Source: Methanobrevibacter thaueri (GTDB taxonomy: Archaea > Methanobacteriota > Methanobacteria > Methanobacteriales > Methanobacteriaceae). From it: DNA of 5,060 nt. Both the position numbers and the translations under genes were made by a program. Shown here in pieces: positions 1-5,060 of the stretch (position 1 is its first letter; each line of letters begins with the position of its first letter). The notes below the pieces were generated by a model. The model saw nothing but the letters and a program-made list of their open reading frames with translations, was not told where the DNA came from and did not search any database. The stretch covers positions 1-5,060 of the forward strand of contig NZ_SUTK01000074.1 in assembly GCF_015062905.1 (NCBI RefSeq). Reading direction: 5' to 3'.

Positions 1-682
1 CATCTATCATGAGAAAATCCGGGGTCCGGGCGGACTGCCTCTGGGAACGCAGGGAAAGGTTGTGGTGCTTCTCTCAAGCGGAATAGACTCTCCCGTAGCG
101 GCATACATGATGATGAAGAGAGGATGCGATGTCGTGGCGCTTCACTGCAACAACGATCCTTTTTCAGGTCCGAAGGTCACAGAGCTCTTCAATCACTTGG
201 TTGACCAGCTGAACATCTACGCCAAGGGAAATCCTATCCAGAAACGCATAATAGATTACGGCGAATACCTGCAGGCGGCCAAGGACAACGCCCCTGAAAA
301 GATGACCTGTGTTCTGTGCAAATCAGGAATGTATCACATAGCAGAAAAGTTGGCCCAAAAATTGGGTGCGGATGCAATAGTCGACGGAAGCAGCGTAGGG
401 CAGGTCGCATCACAGACACTTTCCAATATCCTGGCCACAAGATACGGCGTCGACATGCCGATACTCTCACCGCTGATAGGCCTTGACAAGGAGGAAATCA
501 CAGCAATCGCAAAGGAAATCGGAACATTTGAAATCTCCAAAATTGATGACGGGGGATGCAGTGCTGTTCCGAAATACCCTGAAACCCGTGCGGATTTAAA
601 GCGCGTGAAAGAGGCATGCGAAGCAATGAACCAGGATGTCGAAATCGAAAAGGCATTTGAGAAAATCAGAAAACTTGATTAG
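1..682 (+). CDS. thiI: tRNA 4-thiouridine synthase ThiI, C-terminal PP-loop domain (5' partial)
   Basis: ThiI adenylates uridine 8 of tRNA with ATP and replaces its oxygen with sulfur. The first full codon in the window starts at base 2 and the frame is open to the left edge, so the N-terminal THUMP part lies outside. The GTG at 62 is internal: the 20 codons before it read as the typical ThiI linker, including GPGGLPLGTQGK. The PP-loop follows as SSGIDSPVA (usual form SGGIDSPVA, so one Gly is Ser). Then come MTCVLCKSGMYHIAEKLA, the DGSSVGQVASQT stretch, and a Cys in DDGGCSAVP. The cysteines are encoded at 308-310, 317-319 and 557-559: a CxxC with a third Cys 80 residues after its second Cys. 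This matches the pattern I recall for the Methanococcus maripaludis enzyme, where these residues are linked to an Fe-S cluster. The protein ends about 40 residues after the third Cys, with no rhodanese domain. The next gene is in a separate transcription unit. Confidence 0.93.
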   Translation, partial: IYHEKIRGPGGLPLGTQGKVVVLLSSGIDSPVAAYMMMKRGCDVVALHCNNDPFSGPKVTELFNHLVDQLNIYAKGNPIQKRIIDYGEYLQAAKDNAPEKMTCVLCKSGMYHIAEKLAQKLGADAIVDGSSVGQVASQTLSNILATRYGVDMPILSPLIGLDKEEITAIAKEIGTFEISKIDDGGCSAVPKYPETRADLKRVKEACEAMNQDVEIEKAFEKIRKLD

Positions 683-683
683 G

Positions 684-705
684 TTTTCACTTTCCACTTT
701 TTTTT
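684..705 (+). terminator. T-rich terminator after thiI
   Basis: Starting one base after the thiI stop, the plus strand holds three pyrimidine blocks: four T at 684-687, TTTCC at 691-695 and eight T at 698-705. No stable hairpin precedes them. Runs of T without a stem are the usual archaeal intrinsic terminator. The following gene has its own promoter-like sequence, which fits termination here. Called from sequence only. Confidence 0.55.
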
Positions 706-720
706 AAAATTAACATAATA

Positions 721-734
721 ATTAAATAGTATAC
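721..734 (+). promoter_or_regulatory. Probable TATA box of the FBP aldolase/phosphatase gene
   Basis: The most TATA-like element between the thiI terminator and the next start codon is ATTAAATAGTATAC. Counting about 25 bases from its first half places transcription start near 747-752 and gives a leader of about 40 bases holding the inverted repeat and the ribosome binding site. The whole gap is very AT-rich, so the exact box is uncertain; TTTAAAAT at 703-710 is a weaker alternative. Confidence 0.35.
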
Positions 735-755
735 AAATCAAAAATAATAAATGAC

Positions 756-775
756 TAGTAAATAATAATTTACTA
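756..775. repeat. Perfect 8-bp inverted repeat upstream of the FBP aldolase/phosphatase gene
   Basis: TAGTAAAT (756-763) and ATTTACTA (768-775) are exact reverse complements separated by AATA. The repeat sits between the probable transcription start and the ribosome binding site, ending four bases before the GAGGT. It could be an operator or a small RNA hairpin beside the ribosome binding site. In DNA this AT-rich an 8-bp repeat can arise by chance, so the repeat is certain but a function is not. Confidence 0.45.
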
Positions 776-779
776 ATTC

Positions 780-784
780 GAGGT
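780..784 (+). promoter_or_regulatory. Ribosome binding site of the FBP aldolase/phosphatase gene
   Basis: GAGGT lies seven bases before the ATG at 792 and complements the CACCTCC end of archaeal 16S rRNA. It fixes the start codon. Confidence 0.75.
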
Positions 785-791
785 ATTTAAA

Positions 792-1889
792 ATGAAAACT
801 ACAGTTAGTGTAATTAAAGCTGATATCGGAAGTGTGTCAGGACACTGTGTCGCACACCCAGAATTAATGGATATTTGTGATGAAGTTTTAAACGAAGCTT
901 TAGAAGCAGGTATCATAAAAGATTACTATATCTCCCGTTGCGGAGACGACATAGACTTAATCATGACCCACGACAAAGGGGAAGAAAACGAAGAAGTTCA
1001 CAAAACCGCATATGACGCATTCATGAAAGCTACCGAAAGGGCTCGTGAATTGAAATTATACGGTGCAGGTCAAGACCTGTTATCCGATACCTTCTCCGGT
1101 AACATCAAAGGTATGGGTCCTGGTGTTGCAGAATTTGAATTTGAAGAAAGGCCATCCGACCCTGTTTTAGTGTTCTGCTGTGACAAAACCGAACCTGGTG
1201 CATTCAACTTGCCAGTATTCAGAATGTTTGCAGACCCATTCAACACTGCAGGTCTTGTAATCGACCCATCATTACACGATGGATTCAAATTTGAAGTATT
1301 CGATGTAATCGAACACAGAAAAGTTATCTTAAACTGTCCTGAAGAAATGTACGACTTGCTCGCATTAATCGGTTCCACCGGAAGATACGTAATCAAAAGA
1401 GTATGGAAGAAAAACGGTGAAATCGCAGCTGCAATAAGTACCGAAAGATTAAACTTAATGGCTGGAGAATACGTCGGTAAAGACGACCCAGTATGTATCG
1501 TAAGAGCACAATCTGGTTTCCCTGCTAACGGTGAATGTGTAGATCCATTTGCATTCCCACACATGGTAAGCGGATGGATGAGAGGATCCCACAACGGTCC
1601 AATGATGCCTGTATCCGAAGCAGAAGCAAACCCAATCAGATTCGACGGACCACCTAGAGTAGTGGGATTAGGTTTCCAAATTGCTAACGGTGAATTGATT
1701 GGTCCTGTAGACCTATTTGATGACCCTGCATTCGACCCAACCCGTGAACAAGCTGCTAAAATCGCAACTTACATCAGAAGACACGGTCCATTCGAACCTC
1801 ACAGATTGCCTGCTGAAGAAATGGAATACACTTCACTTCCTGGTGTAATGGAAAAATTAGAATCCAGATTTGAAGACATGGATGATTAG
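792..1889 (+). CDS. fbp: Bifunctional fructose-1,6-bisphosphate aldolase/phosphatase (class V FBPase)
   Basis: This enzyme condenses glyceraldehyde-3-phosphate and dihydroxyacetone phosphate to fructose-1,6-bisphosphate and then removes the 1-phosphate in the same remodelling active site, driving gluconeogenesis in the cytoplasm. The 365-residue length is normal. Metal and phosphate ligands known from the Sulfolobus and Thermoproteus enzymes can be seen: Asp11 in KADIGSVSGH, His18, Asp52-Asp53 in RCGDDIDL, Gln94-Asp95 in YGAGQDLL, and Asp131 in CCDKTEPG. The aldolase residues are in EYVGKDDP: Tyr227, Schiff-base Lys230 (codon 1479-1481), then Asp231-Asp232. The mobile C-terminal Tyr346 is in EYTSLPG. 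The start is set by GAGGT at 780-784. Codon choice looks biased (many GGT, CCA, GAA, GAC), as expected for a highly expressed gene, and differs from thiI. It is a single-gene unit between a T-tract and a hairpin terminator. Confidence 0.97.
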   Translation: MKTTVSVIKADIGSVSGHCVAHPELMDICDEVLNEALEAGIIKDYYISRCGDDIDLIMTHDKGEENEEVHKTAYDAFMKATERARELKLYGAGQDLLSDTFSGNIKGMGPGVAEFEFEERPSDPVLVFCCDKTEPGAFNLPVFRMFADPFNTAGLVIDPSLHDGFKFEVFDVIEHRKVILNCPEEMYDLLALIGSTGRYVIKRVWKKNGEIAAAISTERLNLMAGEYVGKDDPVCIVRAQSGFPANGECVDPFAFPHMVSGWMRGSHNGPMMPVSEAEANPIRFDGPPRVVGLGFQIANGELIGPVDLFDDPAFDPTREQAAKIATYIRRHGPFEPHRLPAEEMEYTSLPGVMEKLESRFEDMDD

Positions 1890-1894
1890 ATTTA

Positions 1895-1932
1895 AAGAGA
1901 TTTACAAATCTCTTCTTTTTTTACTTTTTTTT
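1895..1932 (+). terminator. Hairpin plus double T-tract terminator after the FBP aldolase/phosphatase gene
   Basis: Six bases after the stop, AAGAGATTT (1895-1903) and AAATCTCTT (1906-1914) can form a 9-bp stem around two bases; in practice a slightly shorter stem with a larger loop. A C and seven T (1916-1922), then AC and eight T (1925-1932) follow. This has the form of a bacterial-style intrinsic terminator and fits a strongly expressed gene. The T runs serve only the plus strand. For the convergent gene ending at 1945 the same hairpin is present but is not followed by T, so its termination point is unclear. Confidence 0.85.
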
Positions 1933-1944
1933 AAAATTATAAAG

Positions 1945-2937
1945 CTATTTTTTGAACTCTTCAAGGAATTCTCTAAACTGGTCTGCAAACATTGAGTAGT
2001 CATCTTTATAGACAAAATCCTCGGCATCAAAAAGTGTGATTTTAATATTTTCTATTTTGTCCTTAAGGGGATATGCGTCGAATTCGGGAGAGTAATAGAC
2101 GTCATCCTTAGTGGAGGTAATCCAGGTCTTTGCCTTGATATTGGATAACTTGTCTTCAACATCATAGTTTAATACAGCGTCATTCCTATATTTTAAATCA
2201 TAGATATCTCTGGACATTCCGTCATCAATGAAAGTATCCATTAATATATCAATTTCCTCTTGAGAAAAATTTTGAAATGCTTTTCTCGATAAATATTGTG
2301 AATAAATCAGCAAATTAACCGAGGACAAGATTTTAGTTATGTTTTTATCATAACTGCCATCCATATAATTGTCTGATGAAAGGATTACGCTTTCTATGCA
2401 TTTTGAGATGATATATCGATAATTGCTTGTTTTATAGGCACTGTTTCCAATCAGTAGAAATTCCATTTCATCGGGATATTCGCATCCCCAGGTATATGCT
2501 TCATATCCTCCGATTCCAGCACCAATGATGCCAAGCACCTTTGTTATATTGAATGCGTCAGCTAAAAATTTCCTTTTAAAATCCACACGATCTTTAATGG
2601 TGTATTTCGGAAAATCAGTTTTCAGATTTGTTGTAGATGGAGAACATGATTCCGGATAACCTAGAGATGTAATGGATATGTAAAAATAGTTAAAGTCTGC
2701 CAATTCGCTTTCAGGACCTATTAGTTGGTGTAAATTTCCAATTGAGAGGCAGTTTTCATTAAATCTATGGCAATAGATAATTGCATTGGTTACATTGCCG
2801 TTTTCGTCATATTTTGGAGTTCCTCTGGTGGTGTACTCCACCTCAACATCCTGAAGGATCTTTCCGTTAGCGAATTCAAACTCCTCTAAAACATGTTTTC
2901 TATATCCTAACTTTGATTTGTCAATCATGTCTCTCAT
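1945..2937 (-). CDS. MetX-like alpha/beta-hydrolase lacking the catalytic serine (probable pseudoenzyme)
   Basis: Family resemblance is to homoserine O-acetyltransferase (MetX), which moves an acetyl group from acetyl-CoA to homoserine. Numbered from a TTG at 2958, the MetX landmarks appear in order: VEYTTRG (40-46), YCH (62-64), LIGP (79-82), YFYISITSLG (91-100), SPSTTN (106-111), DFPKYTIKD (115-123), and the nucleophile region IIGAGIGGYEAYTWGCEYPD (144-163). MetX usually has a GGSMGG elbow. Here the serine position is Gly148 (GGA, 2515-2517). An acidic residue remains (Asp286 in KDDVYYSP), but the usual GHDAF histidine region reads DAEDFVYKDDY with no His. Acyl transfer through serine therefore looks impossible. 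I prefer the ATG at 2937 (330 residues) because the TTG at 2958 has no ribosome binding site and lies at the predicted transcription start; ATG 2928 is also possible. The frame is intact, so it is not an obvious decay product. One sampled line is 33% GC. The role is unknown; a binding or regulatory function is a guess. Confidence 0.8.
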   Translation of the reverse strand: MRDMIDKSKLGYRKHVLEEFEFANGKILQDVEVEYTTRGTPKYDENGNVTNAIIYCHRFNENCLSIGNLHQLIGPESELADFNYFYISITSLGYPESCSPSTTNLKTDFPKYTIKDRVDFKRKFLADAFNITKVLGIIGAGIGGYEAYTWGCEYPDEMEFLLIGNSAYKTSNYRYIISKCIESVILSSDNYMDGSYDKNITKILSSVNLLIYSQYLSRKAFQNFSQEEIDILMDTFIDDGMSRDIYDLKYRNDAVLNYDVEDKLSNIKAKTWITSTKDDVYYSPEFDAYPLKDKIENIKITLFDAEDFVYKDDYSMFADQFREFLEEFKK

Positions 2938-2975
2938 AATTAATGGTATGTTTTGCAATAATATATTATTTTGTC

Positions 2976-2992
2976 TAATATATATTACTTTT
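2976..2992 (-). promoter_or_regulatory. Probable BRE/TATA element of the MetX-like gene
   Basis: Read on the minus strand, AAAAGTAATATATATTA resembles an archaeal BRE plus TATA box. Counting about 25 bases from the centre puts transcription start near 2957, giving a leader of about 20 bases to the ATG at 2937. No GAGG-type site is present in that leader. A second AT run at 2959-2969 could instead give a leaderless message starting near 2937. Confidence 0.45.
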
Positions 2993-3052
2993 AAGATGAT
3001 GGCCTTTAAAAGTTAGGAATTCTAATTAGAAAGGAATAATCAAAATTCGGTA

Positions 3053-3292
3053 TTATTTCTTATGGGCAGTGATTATTGTAAAGCTGCTGGAATTAACTGT
3101 TATGATGCAGTCGTCAACATCAACGTAGTAATTTTTCCCTTCTTTGCTAACAGTTGAATTTTCCTGTTTCAATTTGGAAATGCAGTAGCCTACAGGCTCT
3201 TCATCAATTCCCAGATTTTTCTGAATCCTTCCAATGCCCATTTCGGTTGTGTGGATTTTTTCAACGTTTTCTAAAAGTGCTTTTTTGTGCAT
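3053..3292 (-). CDS. DUF3781 family protein
   Basis: This is a 79-residue protein of unknown function that I recognise as DUF3781 from two conserved blocks: LLENVEKIHTTEMGIGRIQKNL (residues 6-27, key residues IHTTE and the RI/KNL helix) and GKNYYVDVDDCIITVNSSSFTIITAHK (52-78, with CIITVN and TIITAHK). It is small, soluble and mixed alpha/beta, with no signal peptide or membrane segment. I chose the ATG at 3290-3292 because AAGGTGAT lies just before it and the length suits the family. A longer reading from the ATG at 3326-3328 adds 12 residues, has no ribosome binding site and begins upstream of the predicted transcription start. The gene is divergent from the ABC permease and appears to share its TATA region. 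It precedes the MetX-like gene by 115 bases on the same strand, but that gene seems to have its own promoter. From memory the family is common in gut Firmicutes, so transfer is possible. Confidence 0.82.
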   Translation of the reverse strand: MHKKALLENVEKIHTTEMGIGRIQKNLGIDEEPVGYCISKLKQENSTVSKEGKNYYVDVDDCIITVNSSSFTIITAHKK

Positions 3293-3295
3293 TTC

Positions 3296-3303
3296 ATCAC
3301 CTT
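3296..3303 (-). promoter_or_regulatory. Ribosome binding site that decides the DUF3781 start
   Basis: On the minus strand AAGGTGAT precedes the ATG at 3292, with GGTGA complementary to the 16S rRNA tail. It is the only good ribosome binding site near this gene and supports the 79-residue product over the 91-residue one. Confidence 0.65.
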
Positions 3304-3333
3304 GCTTTTGCATCTTGACCGATGCCATGATTA

Positions 3334-3350
3334 GTTATTTATATATTACT
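3334..3350. promoter_or_regulatory. Shared bidirectional TATA element between DUF3781 and the ABC permease
   Basis: The plus strand reads GTTATTTATATATTACT, containing TTTATATA at 3338-3345; the minus strand across the same bases reads AGTAATATATAAATAAC, also TATA-like. The plus-strand box begins 28 bases before the permease ATG at 3366, so transcription would start at or within a few bases of that codon. On the minus strand, start would fall near 3316, leaving a leader of about 24 bases with the GGTGA site before the ATG at 3292. Only 73 bases separate the two start codons. Confidence 0.6.
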
Positions 3351-3365
3351 CTACTATTTAGTATT

Positions 3366-4475
3366 ATGTCATTTTTAAAATTCATTCTTAAAAATCCATT
3401 CAGGAGAAAGAACAGTGCAATTCTGGCTATTGTGGGCATTGCAATAGGCATCATTGTCATTGTGGCTCTTGGCGGAATCACAAACGGTCTTGTAAATACA
3501 TTTGAAGACACAATTCATGCGGGAGGTGCTGATTTCCAGATTTCAGGAAAGGAAACCGGTGATTCAGCATATGGAACAGATACAATTGATGCGTCCTGGA
3601 CAGATAGGATAGGGAATGTTTCCGGAGTGGATGAGGTCTATCCGATTTATGTCGTCATGACACCGATAGGCGATGATTTCAGGAACCTGCTCATAGGCAT
3701 CGATCCTGCAGGAACAACAATGGCTGATATCTCAATGAAAGAGGGCAGGATATTTGAAGACGATGCCGACGAGGTGATTCTTGGTGAGATATATGCCGAG
3801 GATAATGATTACAAGGTTGGAGACAATATCGAAGTGGACGGCAAGGACTTTGAGGTTGTGGGGATATATGAAACCGGAGACTCAAACATGGCCGGAGGAG
3901 TCTTCACATCAATTTCAAAGGTCGGGGAAATAATGGACGATGAGGATTCCATTTCAAACATCTACGTCAAGGTCGAAAAGGGTGAGGACGCACAGGAAGT
4001 TGCCGACAGGATTGATGAAAAATATGGCGATAACATCACCACAATCACATCAATCATGGAAATGGAGCAGATGGCGGACATGCTCAACATGCTTCAGGCA
4101 TCAACCTGGGCAATATCCCTTCTCGCCATTATAGTTGGCGGTTTGGGCATCATCAATACGATGCTGATGAGCGTGTTTGAAAGGACAAGGGAAATCGGTG
4201 TTCTCAAGGCTGTCGGATGGTCAAACAAAAGGATTCTTGGAATGATTGTCGGCGAATCAATAGTGATCACGCTGGTTTCAGCGGTCATCGGGTCAGTTGT
4301 CGGATTTTTGGCATGCACTCTATTGGGCCCTCAAATGGGAATAGAGCCGCTGTTCACACCAAAAATATTCATTCAGGCATTTGCAATAGCAATCATTGTC
4401 GGAATAGTTGGTGGGCTGTATCCTGCAATCAAGGCGGTCAAGCTGCCTCCGACAGAAGCGTTGAGGTACGAGTGA
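3366..4475 (+). CDS. MacB/LolC-type ABC transporter permease (FtsX family)
   Basis: This 369-residue membrane protein is the permease half of an exporter or mechanotransmission-type ABC system. A short basic N-terminus (NPFRRKN, 10-16) leads into TM1 at about 17-38. A long extracytoplasmic MacB-type domain follows at about 40-240 and is very acidic (EDDADE and AEDNDY stretches). TM2 lies at about 249-272, followed by the coupling segment ERTREIGVLKAVGWS, TM3 at about 290-317 and TM4 at about 336-355. The C-terminus LPPTEALRYE is the classic ending of the family. The reading frame stays open upstream to an ATG at 3234, but that extension overlaps DUF3781 on the other strand and does not look like this family. 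The ATG at 3366 begins the real protein (MSFLKF). It has no ribosome binding site and lies about one TATA-to-start distance after TTTATATA, so the message is probably leaderless. The ATPase gene follows after 9 bases. No HlyD-type adaptor gene is in view and the substrate is unknown. Confidence 0.92.
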   Translation: MSFLKFILKNPFRRKNSAILAIVGIAIGIIVIVALGGITNGLVNTFEDTIHAGGADFQISGKETGDSAYGTDTIDASWTDRIGNVSGVDEVYPIYVVMTPIGDDFRNLLIGIDPAGTTMADISMKEGRIFEDDADEVILGEIYAEDNDYKVGDNIEVDGKDFEVVGIYETGDSNMAGGVFTSISKVGEIMDDEDSISNIYVKVEKGEDAQEVADRIDEKYGDNITTITSIMEMEQMADMLNMLQASTWAISLLAIIVGGLGIINTMLMSVFERTREIGVLKAVGWSNKRILGMIVGESIVITLVSAVIGSVVGFLACTLLGPQMGIEPLFTPKIFIQAFAIAIIVGIVGGLYPAIKAVKLPPTEALRYE

Positions 4476-4480
4476 GGTGA
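4474..4480 (+). promoter_or_regulatory. Ribosome binding site of the ABC ATPase, overlapping the permease stop
   Basis: GAGGTGA overlaps the last two bases of the permease TGA (4473-4475) and lies four bases before the ATG at 4485. It sets the ATPase start and indicates translational coupling of the two subunits. Confidence 0.8.
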
Positions 4481-4484
4481 AATC

Positions 4485-5060
4485 ATGAATGCGGTAGAAA
4501 TAAACGGATTATATAAAAGCTATGAGGGCGGAAAAATCAAGGCGCTGAACGGCATAAACCTCACAATTGAAGATGGTGAATTCGTATCCATCATCGGTCC
4601 GTCAGGTTCAGGCAAGTCAACATTGCTCAATATGCTTGGGGCACTTGACGTTCCGGATTCAGGTTCCATCACTGTTGCCGGCCAGGACCTTGCAACCTCC
4701 AGGAAATTAAATGAGTTCAGGGCGGAAAGGATTGGATTCATTTTCCAGCTGCACAATCTGATTCCGAACATTTCCGTTGCGGAAAACATTGAAATTCCAA
4801 TGTATACACAAAAATTATCCTCCAAGGAGATGAGGTCAAGGGCACTGAAGCTGCTGGATGATGTCGGTCTTAGGGACAAGGCAGACATGAAGCCAAATAA
4901 ATTGTCCGGTGGTGAGCGCCAAAGGGTGGCCATCGCCCGTGCACTTGCCAACAACCCATCAATTATATTGGCGGATGAACCAACAGGATCACTGGATTCA
5001 AAGACAAGTAGCAAAATCCTTAAGCAACTAATCGATTTGCACGAAGAGAAGAATGTAACA
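4485..5060 (+). CDS. ABC transporter ATP-binding protein, LolD/MacB type (3' partial)
   Basis: The ATPase subunit that powers the preceding permease on the cytoplasmic side. The 192 residues in the window contain, in order, Walker A GPSGSGKST (38-46), Q-loop Gln88 in FIFQLHNL, the signature LSGGERQRVAIARAL (140-154), Walker B IILADEP (160-166) and the D-loop SLD (169-171). The Glu in LSGGE and the LADEPTGSLD form are typical of the MacB/LolD/FtsE branch. The frame is open at the right edge, so the switch histidine and roughly the last 30-40 residues lie outside. The start at 4485 is fixed by GAGGTGA. Order is permease then ATPase. The substrate cannot be read from the sequence; lipoprotein, peptide or drug export are known for relatives, and the missing adaptor argues against a full MacAB-type pump in this window. 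Confidence 0.95.
   Translation, partial: MNAVEINGLYKSYEGGKIKALNGINLTIEDGEFVSIIGPSGSGKSTLLNMLGALDVPDSGSITVAGQDLATSRKLNEFRAERIGFIFQLHNLIPNISVAENIEIPMYTQKLSSKEMRSRALKLLDDVGLRDKADMKPNKLSGGERQRVAIARALANNPSIILADEPTGSLDSKTSSKILKQLIDLHEEKNVT

Noticed and set aside
62..64. GTG at 62 as the start of an independent short PP-loop protein
   Set aside because: The frame is open to the left edge and the 20 preceding codons match the conserved ThiI linker ending in GTQGK.
683..791. Small RNA gene or riboswitch between thiI and fbp
   Set aside because: The gap is only 109 bases, nearly all A and T, and is accounted for by a T-tract, a TATA-like box, a short inverted repeat and a ribosome binding site. I saw no structured GC-containing fold.
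1070..1594. Long open frame on the minus strand inside the FBP aldolase/phosphatase gene
   Set aside because: It is antisense to a gene with all catalytic residues intact, with no promoter, ribosome binding site or protein-family resemblance.
2938..2958. TTG start for the MetX-like gene, adding seven residues
   Set aside because: No ribosome binding site, a rare start codon, and a position at the predicted transcription start. The ATG at 2937 fits better, though this is not proven.
3020..3031. Perfect 12-bp palindrome TTCTAATTAGAA upstream of the MetX-like promoter
   Set aside because: Several palindromes of this length are expected by chance in AT-rich DNA of this size, and nothing else marks it as an operator.
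3293..3328. Longer DUF3781 protein starting at the ATG at 3328
   Set aside because: It would begin upstream of the predicted transcription start and lacks a ribosome binding site, whereas the ATG at 3292 has GGTGA and gives a family-like length.
3234..3365. A 44-residue N-terminal extension of the permease from an ATG at 3234
   Set aside because: It overlaps the DUF3781 coding region on the opposite strand, runs through the shared TATA region and does not resemble the family N-terminus. The ATG at 3366 followed by basic residues and TM1 is the natural start.
4520..5014. Long open frame on the minus strand opposite the ABC ATPase
   Set aside because: It lies wholly inside the well-supported ATPase gene, shows no recognisable domain and is a by-product of that gene's codon pattern.

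Overview
The window looks like chromosomal DNA of a methanogenic archaeon of the order Methanobacteriales, probably close to Methanobrevibacter. The evidence is an archaeal-type bifunctional fructose-1,6-bisphosphate aldolase/phosphatase, a ThiI with the methanogen-style three-cysteine pattern and no visible rhodanese domain, AT-rich intergenic DNA with TATA-like boxes, GAGGT/GGTGA ribosome binding sites and long T-tract terminators. The genus is an inference; the order is better supported.

Layout. (1) Bases 1-682, plus strand: the 3' part of thiI, which makes 4-thiouridine in tRNA. It enters the window already open and ends at a T-rich stretch. (2) Bases 792-1889, plus strand: a complete fructose-1,6-bisphosphate aldolase/phosphatase gene of gluconeogenesis with its own probable promoter, a small inverted repeat beside the ribosome binding site, and a hairpin plus double T-tract terminator. 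(3) Bases 1945-2937, minus strand and convergent with the previous gene: an alpha/beta-hydrolase of the homoserine O-acetyltransferase (MetX) type whose nucleophile serine is glycine and whose C-terminal catalytic histidine is not visible. It is probably a pseudoenzyme. (4) Bases 3053-3292, minus strand: a 79-residue DUF3781 protein. (5) Bases 3366-4475 and 4485-5060, plus strand: a MacB/LolC-type ABC permease followed after 9 bases by its ATPase, which runs off the right edge.

How the genes relate. thiI and the aldolase/phosphatase gene are unrelated housekeeping genes in separate transcription units. The permease and ATPase form one transport operon. DUF3781 and the permease are divergent and appear to share one TATA element, which would make the permease mRNA leaderless or nearly so and would rule out the longest DUF3781 start. 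Base composition is uneven: sampled 60-base lines are near 50% GC in thiI and 47% in the ABC genes, but 37% in the aldolase/phosphatase gene and 33% in the MetX-like gene.

I see no mobile element, CRISPR array, tRNA or rRNA. I found no convincing new multi-gene system. The most unusual object is the MetX-like protein without its catalytic serine.
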